Notes: generated by a model from the sequence alone, not told the origin. DNA of 36,186 nucleotides from Porphyromonas sp. oral taxon 278 str. W7784 (GCF_000467855.2 NZ_KI259228.1:103105-139290), one strand, 5' to 3'; positions 19,076 through 27,787 are shown, counted from the first letter of the stretch. Made by a program: numbers and translations.

Positions 19076-19108
19076 TTCCTCCCTTATCATACAGACAAAA
19101 CCTCCCCT

Positions 19109-20929
19109 ATGATCCTTGCTATCCTAGCCGTCTCACCTCAAGGGATCCAGACGGCTAAGCCTATCCTCTCTAGCTATCCTGATGCTCGCCTCTTCTCCAC
19201 TCACCCTGGAGAAGGGGTCGAGCACATCGATCATATCCAGTCGTTCGTAGCGGAGCACTTCACCGCCTTCGAAGGCTGGATCTTCATCGGCGCTATGGGT
19301 ATCTGTGTCCGGAGCATCGCTCCACTCATCGGGCACAAGTACACCGATCCTGCGGTGATCAATATAGATAGTACGGGGCGCTTCGTCGTCTCCGTCCTCT
19401 CGGGGCACGTGGGCGGAGCCAACGAGCTCACCCGTGATCTGGCTAGCCTGCTCGGGGCAGAAGCCGTCATCAGCACACAGACCGACAATACAGGTCTCTG
19501 GGCGCTTGACCTCTTCTCCCGGCGCTACGGCTGGCATACGGAGACCAATGCTCCCAGCCTCAATCAGCCCATCGCTCGCTATACGAACAAGGAGCGCACC
19601 GCCCTCCTCCTTGAGGTCAAGGACAAGGGAACTCTAGAGCTGGAGCGTACCAAGGCCGAGCACGTCGACGTCTTCTACTCTAGGGAAGAGCTCACACCTC
19701 GCCTCGGGGACTATGCTCTGGTCCTCGTCGTATCTCCACAGCGCTTCGATGCAGGAGCGACGCCTACGATCCAGTTCGTGCCCCGTATCCTCAGCCTCGG
19801 TCTCGGCTGTCGCTACCAGTGCGAGCCTACCGACATCGTCGAGCATATCTTCTCGGAGATCCGTCGCCTAGGTTTCTATCCCGAGGCTATAGGCAAGCTC
19901 GCTACGATCGACCTGAAGAAGGACGAGCCACTCCTGGACGAACTCGCCGATCGCCTCGGTGTCACGCCCCTGATCTACACAGCAGACGAACTGAAGGACG
20001 TCGAAGTACTGAGCCCCTCACAGAAGGTCTTCGAAGTCACAGGCGTATGGGGTGTAGCTGAGAGCACCTCCCGCTATGCAGCGGGGCTTGGCTCCATTGT
20101 CCTGCCCAAACAGAAGGGGATGGTCCACCCTGGGAATGACTTCACCTTTGCCCTGGCCATCGAGCGTAGTGCCGAGCGCCGTGGACATATCGAGATCATC
20201 GGAGCTGGCCCTGGAGATCCCAACCTGATCTCCATACGTGGGCGGGCCTTCCTCGAGGTAGCCGACCTCATCCTCTACGCTGGGAGCCTCGTGCCGAAGG
20301 CGCTGACCCTATGCGCTAAGTCGGGTGCTACGGTGCGAAGCTCTGCGGATATGAACCTCGAGGAGCAATTCCAGCTGATGAAGGAATTCTACGACAAGGG
20401 GCTACTCGTCGCCCGCCTACATACGGGTGATCCCTGTATCTATGGAGCTATTCAGGAGCAGATGGCCTTCTTCGACGAATACGGGATGAGCTACCACATC
20501 ACCCCAGGGATCTCCTCCTTCCAAGCAGCGGCAGCAGAGCTCCGCTCTCAGTTCACCATCCCCGAGAAGACCCAGACGATCATCCTCACCCGAGGCGAGG
20601 GACGTACCGCCATGCCCGAGCGGGAGAAGCTCCATCTGCTGGCCCGTTCGCAGAGCACCATGTGCATCTTCCTCAGTGCTGGTATCGTAGAGGATGTCCA
20701 GGCTCAGCTCCTCGAGCATTATCCCCCCGAGACACCCGTAGCTGCCTGCTATCACCTCACCTGGCCCGACCAGCGCATCTACCGAGGCGAGCTACGAGAT
20801 CTAGCGAAGATCGTCAAGGATCACAAGCTCACCCTCACGACGATGATCGTCGTAGGCGAAGCCATCGACAACCGCAAGGGACTCTCCCGCCTCTACGCAG
20901 ACGAGTTCAAGCACCTCTTCCGCCACTAA
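19109..20929 (+). CDS. Bifunctional CbiG / precorrin-4 C11-methyltransferase (CbiG-CobM fusion)
   Basis: A 606-residue fusion for the anaerobic cobalamin pathway. Residues 1 to about 340 are CbiG-like (opening of the ring-A lactone of cobalt-precorrin-5A), with VLSGHVGGANELTRDLA and IDLKKDEPLLDELA. Residues about 350-606 are CobM/CbiF (SAM-dependent methylation at C11 of cobalt-precorrin-4), with the SAM loop IIGAGPGDPNLISIRG, then LYAGSLVPK and LHTGDPCIYGA. Methylation by CbiF precedes CbiG action, so the fusion joins two consecutive steps. No other corrinoid gene lies in the window. It follows the dehydrogenase by 33 bases and ends before a strong hairpin. Confidence 0.9.
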   Translation: MILAILAVSPQGIQTAKPILSSYPDARLFSTHPGEGVEHIDHIQSFVAEHFTAFEGWIFIGAMGICVRSIAPLIGHKYTDPAVINIDSTGRFVVSVLSGHVGGANELTRDLASLLGAEAVISTQTDNTGLWALDLFSRRYGWHTETNAPSLNQPIARYTNKERTALLLEVKDKGTLELERTKAEHVDVFYSREELTPRLGDYALVLVVSPQRFDAGATPTIQFVPRILSLGLGCRYQCEPTDIVEHIFSEIRRLGFYPEAIGKLATIDLKKDEPLLDELADRLGVTPLIYTADELKDVEVLSPSQKVFEVTGVWGVAESTSRYAAGLGSIVLPKQKGMVHPGNDFTFALAIERSAERRGHIEIIGAGPGDPNLISIRGRAFLEVADLILYAGSLVPKALTLCAKSGATVRSSADMNLEEQFQLMKEFYDKGLLVARLHTGDPCIYGAIQEQMAFFDEYGMSYHITPGISSFQAAAAELRSQFTIPEKTQTIILTRGEGRTAMPEREKLHLLARSQSTMCIFLSAGIVEDVQAQLLEHYPPETPVAACYHLTWPDQRIYRGELRDLAKIVKDHKLTLTTMIVVGEAIDNRKGLSRLYADEFKHLFRH

Positions 20930-20944
20930 GCCCCCTAAATAGCG

Positions 20945-20984
20945 AAGCGCCACCCCAAGTCCTTGGGGTGGCGCTTTTTCGTTT
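20945..20984 (+). terminator. Terminator between cbiG-cobM and mscL
   Basis: AAGCGCCACCCCAAG (20945-20959) is an inverted repeat of CTTGGGGTGGCGCTT (20962-20976), followed by TTTCGTTT. It is a strong intrinsic terminator for the plus-strand cluster and could also end the converging mscL transcript, though no T-run is seen on that side. Confidence 0.9.
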
Positions 20985-21038
20985 ACCTCTCTGCCGTCGG
21001 AGCCAGAGGGGTGAGAGGTCTGCTGTGCTGTCTAGCGA

Positions 21039-21461
21039 CTAGCCACGACGCTTCAGTTCGTCGCGGATCTCGCGCAGGAGCTGGATGTCTTCAGGCGTTG
21101 GTGCAGGCTCGGCAGGCTGAGCTTCTTCCTTCTTACGGAAGGAGTTCATCGCCTTGATGAGGAGGAAGATACAGAAGGTAATGATGAAGAAGTCTACGGT
21201 CGTCTGGACGAAGTTACCCCAGTTCAGCTCGATCGCTTCCTTGACCGTCTCACCAGCAGCATCTACTTCTGCAGGGCGGAGGACGACCTTAGCATCGGTG
21301 AAACTGCTCCCCGTGATGAGACCGATAGGGGGCATGATGATGTCGTTGACCAGCGAGGTGACGATCTTACCGAAAGCACCACCGATGATGATACCGACAG
21401 CCATATCCATCACATTGCCCTTGAGAGCAAAGTCCTTAAACTCCTGAATGAATTTTCCCAT
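21039..21461 (-). CDS. mscL: Large-conductance mechanosensitive channel
   Basis: This 140-residue protein forms a pentameric pressure-release pore in the inner membrane. The N-terminal helix and first pore segment read FKDFALKGNVMDMAVGIIIGGAFGKIVTSLVNDIIMPPIG, the MscL signature. The second segment is FFIITFCIFLLIKAMN. The cytoplasmic C-terminal bundle is EDIQLLREIRDELKRR. The length is normal. A TATCTTTG box lies 40 bases upstream, so it appears monocistronic. Confidence 0.97.
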   Translation of the reverse strand: MGKFIQEFKDFALKGNVMDMAVGIIIGGAFGKIVTSLVNDIIMPPIGLITGSSFTDAKVVLRPAEVDAAGETVKEAIELNWGNFVQTTVDFFIITFCIFLLIKAMNSFRKKEEAQPAEPAPTPEDIQLLREIRDELKRRG

Positions 21462-21500
21462 TGTGATTACTTACTGAGCTAGTTAAACAAATTTTCTAGG

Positions 21501-21508
21501 CAAAGATA
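21501..21508 (-). promoter_or_regulatory. -7 box of mscL promoter
   Basis: TATCTTTG on the minus strand, 39 bases upstream of the mscL ATG. No clear TTTG is present at -33. Confidence 0.55.
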
Positions 21509-21659
21509 GCTATTTAGAAGATTTTTACGCTCTGCAGGGTGATTTCGCTCTTCCCTGTGCTCTGCCAGAGGGTGAATCCTCCCCCGTCTTCGGGAGGATG
21601 AAGATGGGCGACTTCGGAGGGCTTCGAAAGCCCGCTTCTAGAGCGACTTCTCAGACCCC

Positions 21660-21774
21660 TCAAAAACGACCTACCGTAGGTCGCCGAAAAAACCTACTGT
21701 AGGTCGTCTTAACGACCTACCGTGGGTCGCATCGACGACCTACAGTAGGTTTTGATGACGACCTACCGTAGGTC
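21660..21774. repeat. 23-bp-period GACCTAC palindrome array, 5 units
   Basis: Five 15-bp palindromes of the form GACCTACnGTAGGTC start at 21668, 21691, 21714, 21737 and 21760. The period is exactly 23 bp. Spacers are exactly 8 bp and differ: GCCGAAAA, GTCTTAAC, GCATCGAC, TTGATGAC, with TCAAAAAC before the first unit. Central bases are C, T, C, A, C; units 2, 3 and 4 each have one arm substitution. The array is in the mscL-glyA gap and does not overlap either promoter box. Confidence 0.92.
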
Positions 21775-22150
21775 CCCGCTAAACCGGGTCTTCGTAGTAC
21801 CCCGATCAAGGGGGCTAAAGCACGGGCTGGAGAAGGGCGAAGCTCCCCCTTCCGAATACCCCCTCCCAAGTCTCCTCTCCCAGCAGAGCTTCCTGCCTCA
21901 AAGCGAGCAGGCGAAGCGAAGGGGCTTATTGAAATATTTAAGTTATTCTCGCTGTGCTTCTCCCCACTTCTTCACCGCCTAAAGCGAGGAAAGACTTAGG
22001 TAGCACCTAAGTGACCTTAACCAAACGAATCCACTAATTACCAGTACATTAAACCCAACTTCGCCCCCGCCACTGGCCTTCGGGAAGAGCCCCATCCAGA
22101 GCCTCCTATAAGATATATCGAGAAAACTAGGCTTATCTGGAGACTATTGT
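21775..22150. other. Intergenic stretch, no gene seen
   Basis: Between the array and the glyA promoter I find no convincing coding sequence; the one open frame (21752-21982, plus) starts inside the array and has no family resemblance. The first part is GC-rich and the second part (from about 21930) is AT-richer. A hairpin, ATCCTCCC/GGGAGGAT (21576-21599), lies on the other side of the array. Confidence 0.6.
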
Positions 22151-22158
22151 TATCTTTG
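22151..22158 (+). promoter_or_regulatory. -7 box of glyA promoter
   Basis: TATCTTTG, 91 bases before the glyA ATG. It implies a leader of about 85 bases. Confidence 0.55.
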
Positions 22159-22249
22159 CCTCACAGACATATAGACGAAGCACGAAACTTCTAAACACGA
22201 GAGTACGACACTCAACTATATCATCCAAACAATAACATCGGAAAGAACT

Positions 22250-23527
22250 ATGAACGACTCCGCTATCTTCACTCTGATTGAAGAGGAACGCCAACGACAA
22301 CTCAAGGGGATTGAGCTCATTGCCTCTGAGAACTTTGTCAGTGAAGAAGTCATGAAGGCTATGGGTAGCTGCATGACCAATAAGTATGCTGAAGGCTATC
22401 CAGGCAAGCGCTACTATGGTGGCTGCGAAGTGGTAGATAAGTCCGAGCAACTGGCTATCGACCGCATCAAGCAGCTCTTCGGCGCTGAGTGGGCCAACGT
22501 ACAGCCCCACTCGGGAGCCCAGGCTAACATGGCCGTGCTCCTGGCGTGCCTCAACCCTGGCGACACCTTCATGGGGCTCAACCTCGCCCACGGAGGCCAT
22601 CTCTCCCACGGCTCCGCTGTCAATAGCTCGGGGATCCTCTACCACGCTATCGACTACAATGTCCGTGAGGATACGGGTCGTGTAGACTACGATCAGATGG
22701 AGCAGCGTGCACTGGAGCACAAGCCCAAGCTCATCATAGCCGGGGGCTCAGCTTACTCCCGTGAATGGGACTACAAGCGCATCCGTGAGATCGCAGACAA
22801 GATAGGTGCTATCTTCCTCGTCGATATGGCTCACCCCGCTGGGCTGATCGCAGCAGGTCTCCTAGAGAACCCCGTGAAGTACGCCCACATCGTCACCTCG
22901 ACGACGCACAAGACACTGCGTGGTCCTCGTGGGGGGATCATCCTCATGGGTAAGGACTTCGACAACCCTTGGGGCAAGACCACTCCTAAGGGCGAGATCA
23001 AGAAGATGTCTGCTCTGCTCGACTCTGCCGTCTTCCCAGGCGTCCAGGGCGGTCCTCTAGAGCACGTCATCGCAGCTAAGGCCGTAGCCTTCTACGAAGC
23101 TCTACAGCCCTCGTTCAAGGAATATGGCCTACAGGTCAAGAGGAACGCTCAGGCTATGGCCGAGGCTTTCGTACGCCGTGGCTACGGCGTCGTCTCCGGC
23201 GGTACGGACAATCACTGCATGCTCATCGACCTGCGTGGTAAGTTCCCCGAACTGACCGGGAAGGTAGCAGAGAAGGCCCTCGTAGCAGCAGACATCACGG
23301 TCAATAAGAACATGGTGCCCTTCGACAGCCGCTCTGCCTTCCAGACCTCAGGTATCCGAGTAGGTACGCCTGCGATCACTACCCGTGGCGTCAAGGAAGA
23401 TAAGATGGAGTACATCGTCTCCCTCATAGACCGTGTGCTCTCTGCCCCCGAAGACGAAGCAGTCATCGCTGCTGTCCGCAAGGAGGTCAACGAGATGATG
23501 TCCGCCTACCCTATCTTCGCTTGGTAG
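22250..23527 (+). CDS. glyA: Serine hydroxymethyltransferase
   Basis: A 425-residue PLP enzyme converting serine and tetrahydrofolate to glycine and methylene-tetrahydrofolate, the main one-carbon source. The N-terminal [20 protein letters not shown] and [17 protein letters not shown] are diagnostic. The PLP lysine is Lys221 in [14 protein letters not shown]. The length matches bacterial GlyA. It is flanked by its own promoter box and a hairpin terminator, so probably a single-gene transcript. Confidence 0.98.
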   Translation: MNDSAIFTLIEEERQRQLKGIELIASENFVSEEVMKAMGSCMTNKYAEGYPGKRYYGGCEVVDKSEQLAIDRIKQLFGAEWANVQPHSGAQANMAVLLACLNPGDTFMGLNLAHGGHLSHGSAVNSSGILYHAIDYNVREDTGRVDYDQMEQRALEHKPKLIIAGGSAYSREWDYKRIREIADKIGAIFLVDMAHPAGLIAAGLLENPVKYAHIVTSTTHKTLRGPRGGIILMGKDFDNPWGKTTPKGEIKKMSALLDSAVFPGVQGGPLEHVIAAKAVAFYEALQPSFKEYGLQVKRNAQAMAEAFVRRGYGVVSGGTDNHCMLIDLRGKFPELTGKVAEKALVAADITVNKNMVPFDSRSAFQTSGIRVGTPAITTRGVKEDKMEYIVSLIDRVLSAPEDEAVIAAVRKEVNEMMSAYPIFAW

Positions 23528-23584
23528 AGGCCATCAGACTTAGCTAGCTAGTGTCGCCGACACACTAGGAGCGGGCACAGTAAG

Positions 23585-23644
23585 TAGCCCGAGACCTTGC
23601 CCCGAAGGAGTATATCCGCTTGGGGGAAGGCCTCGGGCTATTCG
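23585..23644 (+). terminator. Terminator of glyA
   Basis: TAGCCCGAGACCTTGCCCC (from 23585) pairs with a near-complement ending CTCGGGCTA (23632-23640). TTCGTTATTATC follows. A smaller repeat, TAGTGTCGCCGACACACTA, lies just before it. Confidence 0.75.
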
Positions 23645-23654
23645 TTATTATCTA

Positions 23655-23662
23655 TATATTTG
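23655..23662 (+). promoter_or_regulatory. Possible -7 box of the GH20 gene
   Basis: TATATTTG matches TAnnTTTG and lies 75 bases before the ATG, directly after the glyA terminator. Confidence 0.45.
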
Positions 23663-23736
23663 TATGGTGTGCTGTACAGGTGTAGCTCCCTTCTCTGAGC
23701 TACCTCAGCCCCATCACATCAACCCTAATAGACTCT

Positions 23737-26139
23737 ATGAAGAAGTTATTTACACGAATGGCCTGTGCGCTAGCTCTCTGTATCGGAGGGGCTACCGCTC
23801 TGTCCGCTAGTGCTACCTTCAAGGTATCAGTCCTCACCCCTTCATACAACGAGGGGATCAACATCATCCCTCGTCCTAAGCAACTCAAACTGCGCAAGGA
23901 GACAGGCTTCGCTCTCGTGGCTACGACCCCCGTCATCGCCTCGGGAGATTCAGCTCTGACAATCGCCCGCTTCTTCACCGAGAAGATCAACCGCTCCACA
24001 GGCTTCACCCTCCGAGCCGTACAGGGGAACAAGGCAGCGCAGAGAGGTATCTTCGTCCGCATCGATCCTAAGCTAGCCCTCGGCGACGAAGGATATACAC
24101 TCCACTCCTCCAAGCTTGGTATCGAGATCGTCGGTCGCACAGCGAAGGCCCTCTTCTGGGGATTCCAGAGCTTGATGCAGCTCCTCCCTGCCGAGGTAGA
24201 GGCTTCACACCAGATCCTCGGTGCCTCTTCATACGAGATCCCAGCTCTGAGCATCCAGGACGAGCCTGCCTTCGAGTACCGTGGGGTGATGGTCGACGTA
24301 TGTCGCCACTTCCTCACCGTCGAGGAGATGAAGCAGCACATCGATATCATCTCCATGTTCAAGATCAATAAGCTCCACTGGCACCTGACCGAAGACCAGG
24401 GCTGGCGCATCGAGATCAAGAAGTACCCTCGCCTCACTGAAGTAGGAGCGTGGCGTACCGAGGGTGATGGCAGTCGCTATGGTGGCTTCTATACGCAGGA
24501 TCAGGTTCGTGAGATCGTACGCTATGCTCAGGATCGCTTCGTGACGATCATCCCTGAGATCGAGATGCCGGGGCATGGTATGGGTGCTATCGCCTCATAC
24601 CCCGAACTCACTTGCTTCCCTAATCGCCGTAAGTACAGCGTACGTAATATCTGGGGCGTCGAGGATGATGTCTACTGCGCTGGCAAGGAATCTACCTTCG
24701 AGTTCATCCAGAATGTACTCAATGAGGTCGTACCTCTCTTCCCCGGCGAATACTTCCATATCGGTGGGGACGAATGCCCCAAGGACCGCTGGAAGGAATG
24801 CCCTAACTGCCAGAAGCGCATCAAGGACGAAGGGCTCAAGGACGAACATGAGCTCCAGAGCTACGTGATCCGTCGTGCCGAGAAGATGCTCGCTGCCCAT
24901 GGCAAGAAGCTCATCGGATGGGATGAGATCCTCGAGGGCGGTCTTGCCCCCTCGGCTACCGTCATGAGCTGGCGTGGCGAAGATGGAGGTATCCAGTCGG
25001 CCAATATGGGCCATGATGTGATCATGACCCCAGGTAGCGGAGGGCTCTATATCGACCATTATCAGGGAGACCCCAAGATCGAGCCTGTGGCTATCTGCTG
25101 CTATGCTCCTCTGGAGAAGGTCTACAACTACAACCCCATCCCCGAGGCTATTGCCCCCGACAAGCGCCACCATATCAAGGGCGCACAGACCAACCTCTGG
25201 GCCGAATACCTCTACACCACGGAGCTGATGCAGTACCGTGCCTTCCCTCGTGAGATCGCCCTTGCCGAAGCCGTCTGGTCCCCCATCTCTCATCGTGACT
25301 TCAAGGACTTCACCCGTCGTCTGGACAATGCCTATGTGCGTCTAGATATGCATGGGGCGAAGTACCACATCCCTCAGCCTGAGCAACCTCTACCCGGCGT
25401 AGATCCTAAGGAGAGCTATGAGAAGAAGGTAGCGTCGCTGAACTTCATCGCCTTCACCGACAGCGCTGAGCTGACCCTCACCTCCAGCCGTCCTATCCGC
25501 ATCGTCTATACCCGTGATGGGAGCCTCCCCACCCTCTATTCAGAGACCTACAGAGCACCCCTCAAGGTCACCAAGAGCGAGGTCATCCGTGTCGCCTCTA
25601 TCCTCCCATCAGGGAAGACCAGTCCGGTGCGTGATATCACCTTCGAGAAGCAGACCCTTGCCCCAGCCCTCCAGGTAGCGAATCCTACCCCAGGCCTTCG
25701 CACGAAGACCTCCATCGGTAGCTACTATCAGACCTCAGACCTGCTCGGTGTGATGAACTGGACCGAGGGTGTGGCTAAGCGCACGCAAGACCTTCGTCCC
25801 GACGTGGTCAAGAACCATATGGACGAGATCAAGCCTAAGGCCGTCATCGGTGAGGGCTATGTGAAGATCCCCACCGACGGAGTCTATGTCTTCTCCACGG
25901 ATCTCGATCAGCTCTATATCGATGGGAAGCTCCTCGTGGACAATAGTGGCGAGGTAGCTAAGTTCAGCCGTCGTGACAAGAGTGTAGCCCTTCAGGCTGG
26001 ATGGCACAAGATCCGCCTCATCTTCATCGGTGCTGTACGTGGTGGCTTCCCCACCTACTGGGATGGAGCAGGGGTAAGCTTCCGCAACATCAAGGACAGC
26101 AAGTTCTCTAACATCACCGAAGAGATGCTCGCCCACTAA
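23737..26139 (+). CDS. Secreted beta-N-acetylhexosaminidase (GH20) with PA14-like C-terminus
   Basis: An 800-residue exported glycosidase that should release terminal N-acetylglucosamine or N-acetylgalactosamine, for example from host glycoproteins. Order: signal peptide (about 1-26), GH20 N-terminal domain (about 40-155), catalytic barrel (about 165-520) with FEYRGVMVDVCRHF and the acid pair Asp345-Glu346 in FHIGGDEC, a chitobiase-type C-terminal domain (about 565-630, IRIVYTRDGSLPTLYSETY), and a PA14-like region (about 650-795) with VYVFSTDLDQLYIDGKLLVDNSGE. PA14 domains commonly bind carbohydrate. No C-terminal sorting signal is obvious. It stands alone between terminators, with no SusC/SusD partners. 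Confidence 0.93.
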   Translation: MKKLFTRMACALALCIGGATALSASATFKVSVLTPSYNEGINIIPRPKQLKLRKETGFALVATTPVIASGDSALTIARFFTEKINRSTGFTLRAVQGNKAAQRGIFVRIDPKLALGDEGYTLHSSKLGIEIVGRTAKALFWGFQSLMQLLPAEVEASHQILGASSYEIPALSIQDEPAFEYRGVMVDVCRHFLTVEEMKQHIDIISMFKINKLHWHLTEDQGWRIEIKKYPRLTEVGAWRTEGDGSRYGGFYTQDQVREIVRYAQDRFVTIIPEIEMPGHGMGAIASYPELTCFPNRRKYSVRNIWGVEDDVYCAGKESTFEFIQNVLNEVVPLFPGEYFHIGGDECPKDRWKECPNCQKRIKDEGLKDEHELQSYVIRRAEKMLAAHGKKLIGWDEILEGGLAPSATVMSWRGEDGGIQSANMGHDVIMTPGSGGLYIDHYQGDPKIEPVAICCYAPLEKVYNYNPIPEAIAPDKRHHIKGAQTNLWAEYLYTTELMQYRAFPREIALAEAVWSPISHRDFKDFTRRLDNAYVRLDMHGAKYHIPQPEQPLPGVDPKESYEKKVASLNFIAFTDSAELTLTSSRPIRIVYTRDGSLPTLYSETYRAPLKVTKSEVIRVASILPSGKTSPVRDITFEKQTLAPALQVANPTPGLRTKTSIGSYYQTSDLLGVMNWTEGVAKRTQDLRPDVVKNHMDEIKPKAVIGEGYVKIPTDGVYVFSTDLDQLYIDGKLLVDNSGEVAKFSRRDKSVALQAGWHKIRLIFIGAVRGGFPTYWDGAGVSFRNIKDSKFSNITEEMLAH

Positions 26140-26220
26140 GCATACCCTAGAGGAGACTTCGACCCTGTACAAGAGGAGCCCTCCTCGCTTGCCATCAGGG
26201 ATCTCCCACCCTACTCCTCT

Positions 26221-26270
26221 GAGCCCCTACCTGTTACGCCCTCCAGCAACGACAGGTAGGGGCTCTTATT
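26221..26270 (+). terminator. Terminator of the GH20 gene
   Basis: A perfect 14-bp stem, GAGCCCCTACCTGT (26221-26234) with ACAGGTAGGGGCTC (26252-26265), followed by TTATTATA. Confidence 0.88.
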
Positions 26271-26308
26271 ATACCCTCGATTTGTTTTTTTTCTCTACAA
26301 TAATTGTA

Positions 26309-26316
26309 TACCTTCG
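26309..26316 (+). promoter_or_regulatory. Possible -7 box for the leader RNA
   Basis: TACCTTCG resembles TAnnTTTG. A TTTG is at 26281-26284, 24 bases before it, longer than the usual spacing. It sits between the GH20 terminator and the structured stretch. Confidence 0.4.
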
Positions 26317-26322
26317 TAAAAA

Positions 26323-26513
26323 GAAATCAAGATCAAACTAAGTCCAAGCTAACTAAGTCCAAGCTAAGCCCGAGGTCAAGATGAAGACGCTTCACCATAG
26401 TACGCCGAGGCAGGGCACTTCAGTCGCCACTGATGGCAGTGCCGATAGGAGTACCTTAGTTGGAGGGCTCCCTATGCCCCCTCCTCTAGAGGGGACGACT
26501 GCCCTTATTTTTT
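26323..26513 (+). ncRNA. Candidate structured RNA ending in an intrinsic terminator
   Basis: About 190 bases without a credible reading frame lie between a promoter-like box and a T-run. Visible structure: a perfect tandem duplication of AACTAAGTCCAAGCT (26336-26350, 26351-26365), whose AACTAAG can pair with CTTAGTT at 26455-26461; a central hairpin GGCACTTCAGT / ACTGA..AGTGCC (about 26414-26443); and a 3' stem-loop region (26462-26505) followed by TTATTTTTTG. It could be an independent small RNA or an attenuated leader of the lipoprotein gene. I cannot assign it to 6S or any other known family by eye. Confidence 0.4.
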
Positions 26514-26529
26514 GTCCGAATTGAATTAT

Positions 26530-26579
26530 AGAGATGCTTCACAGGGGTCCCTACTCCTCGAGGTGTCTCTTTTGTTTTT
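26530..26579 (+). terminator. Second terminator-like hairpin before the lipoprotein gene
   Basis: AGAGATGCTTC (26530-26540) pairs with GAGGTGTCTCT (26560-26570) over 11 positions, with three G-U pairs in RNA. The loop contains AGGGGTCCCT. TTTGTTTTT follows. It lies only 30 bases before the ATG at 26610. Confidence 0.6.
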
Positions 26580-26609
26580 CTAGTTATCTAATTTAAAAGT
26601 TTGAAGAGT

Positions 26610-27620
26610 ATGAAGATTAAGACAGCTTTCTCTCTACTTATCGGTGCCTTATTTTTAATCACCTCCTGTAAGACATCAGGCGATGACCCCGCTCCTAAAA
26701 AGCCTAAGGATGGCAACTCCATCTCGATCTCTATCGAAGGCGAAGTAGACGAACGAGAAGAAGCTCGCTACCTCAACCTAGAGACAGGTGCAAGAGATGA
26801 GGAGAACCGTGTCAAGCGCATCACCGCTCGATTCGACCCCAACGAACTAGTACCAGCCATCGCCTATCTCTACAATGATGAGACCGGGGACTATGTCGCC
26901 TCGGCTATCACCCTCAAGGCTGGTGAGCGAGTAGGCACACGACTCTCTTTCATAGGAGATGTACCCACTGATCCCAAGAAGACGTACAACAAGCTATCCA
27001 TCTACATTGGCCTCAAGCAAGAGGCAGGCAAGACCGTAGAGGAGGCCGAATTCCACTGTGGCAAGGCCTCCTACAGCCAGGTCGACCAGAAGGTCAGCAA
27101 TGAAGTCATCTTCGCCAGTGAAGGTAATGACCTCCAGAAGATCCCTGGTCGTAGTTCTGACCTCTCAGCCTCCAATGTTAAGTTCAAGCTCTCTGGTGCC
27201 TTCTTCATGGCTTCTATCCGCAATGAGTCGGGTGCGAAGCAGACGATCGGAGGGATCAAGCTCCATGGCTTCGGTGCTGCTGGTGTGAGGGTAGCGCTCC
27301 CTACCAAAGATCACACGGCTCCTCGTCTCGTAGCTATCCAGCAAGGTGATCAGGACTACACCGACTACGACCTGCAGAGTCTCTTCGAGATCGGGCACAA
27401 TGCTACTGCTCAGTATCAGGATCCAGGTGTAAGCAAGCCTTTCGTACTACGATTTGCCGTCTATGCTCCCGTCCCTGGCCGAGGCTGGCTAGAGGCTCGT
27501 ATGAAGCAAAATGATCAGTTCGTACCTCTTGAGAGCGCCCAGATGAGACTACGCACGCCTAAGGCTCAGACCAAGTCTGGGATCTTCTTCAACACGAACC
27601 TCGTCCTTGAGAGCAAGTAG
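26610..27620 (+). CDS. Lipoprotein of unknown function, possibly fimbrillin-like
   Basis: A 336-residue protein with a clear lipoprotein signal (MKIKTAFSLLIGALFLITSC, Cys20), so an outer-membrane or surface lipoprotein. After the anchor comes a short proline/lysine linker (DDPAPKKPKDGN) and an acidic-basic stretch with several arginines (to about residue 75). A beta-rich body follows, with no transmembrane part. The layout of lipobox, arginine-containing pro-segment and beta body is like Bacteroidales fimbrillins, but I recognise no defining motif. The ATG at 26610 is preferred over an in-frame TTG at 26601 because it gives a standard signal peptide. A 45-residue gene follows 29 bases later. 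Two hairpins with T-runs lie just upstream, suggesting attenuation. Confidence 0.7.
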   Translation: MKIKTAFSLLIGALFLITSCKTSGDDPAPKKPKDGNSISISIEGEVDEREEARYLNLETGARDEENRVKRITARFDPNELVPAIAYLYNDETGDYVASAITLKAGERVGTRLSFIGDVPTDPKKTYNKLSIYIGLKQEAGKTVEEAEFHCGKASYSQVDQKVSNEVIFASEGNDLQKIPGRSSDLSASNVKFKLSGAFFMASIRNESGAKQTIGGIKLHGFGAAGVRVALPTKDHTAPRLVAIQQGDQDYTDYDLQSLFEIGHNATAQYQDPGVSKPFVLRFAVYAPVPGRGWLEARMKQNDQFVPLESAQMRLRTPKAQTKSGIFFNTNLVLESK

Positions 27621-27649
27621 CTAGTCCACCCCATCAAACACACACGACG

Positions 27650-27787
27650 ATGGAAGCGACACACCAGCGGAAGCTATACCAAGCTCCCCGAGCTGAGACC
27701 CTCGAGTTTCATCCTCCGAAAGACTTGCTCCTAGTCTTCTCCCTAGAGGGGGATATCCAACTGCCTCGGGACGGTGGCAACTGGTGA
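27650..27787 (+). CDS. Small protein, 45 aa
   Basis: A short reading frame, ATG at 27650 to TGA at 27787. The middle, KLYQAPRAETLEFHPPKDLLLVFSLEGDI, resembles a loose class of short Bacteroidales proteins with a Y-x-x-P opening, an E/V strand and a hydrophobic LL..FS segment, often placed after surface lipoprotein genes. It has no signal peptide and no cysteine. It follows the lipoprotein by 29 bases and precedes a strong hairpin, which supports a shared transcript. Function unknown; the call is tentative because of its length. Confidence 0.5.
   Translation: MEATHQRKLYQAPRAETLEFHPPKDLLLVFSLEGDIQLPRDGGNW

Noticed and set aside
21660-21774. CRISPR array
   Set aside because: Repeats are 15 bp and spacers only 8 bp, well below CRISPR size, and no cas gene lies in the window. 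The 27949-28036 array fails for the same reasons.
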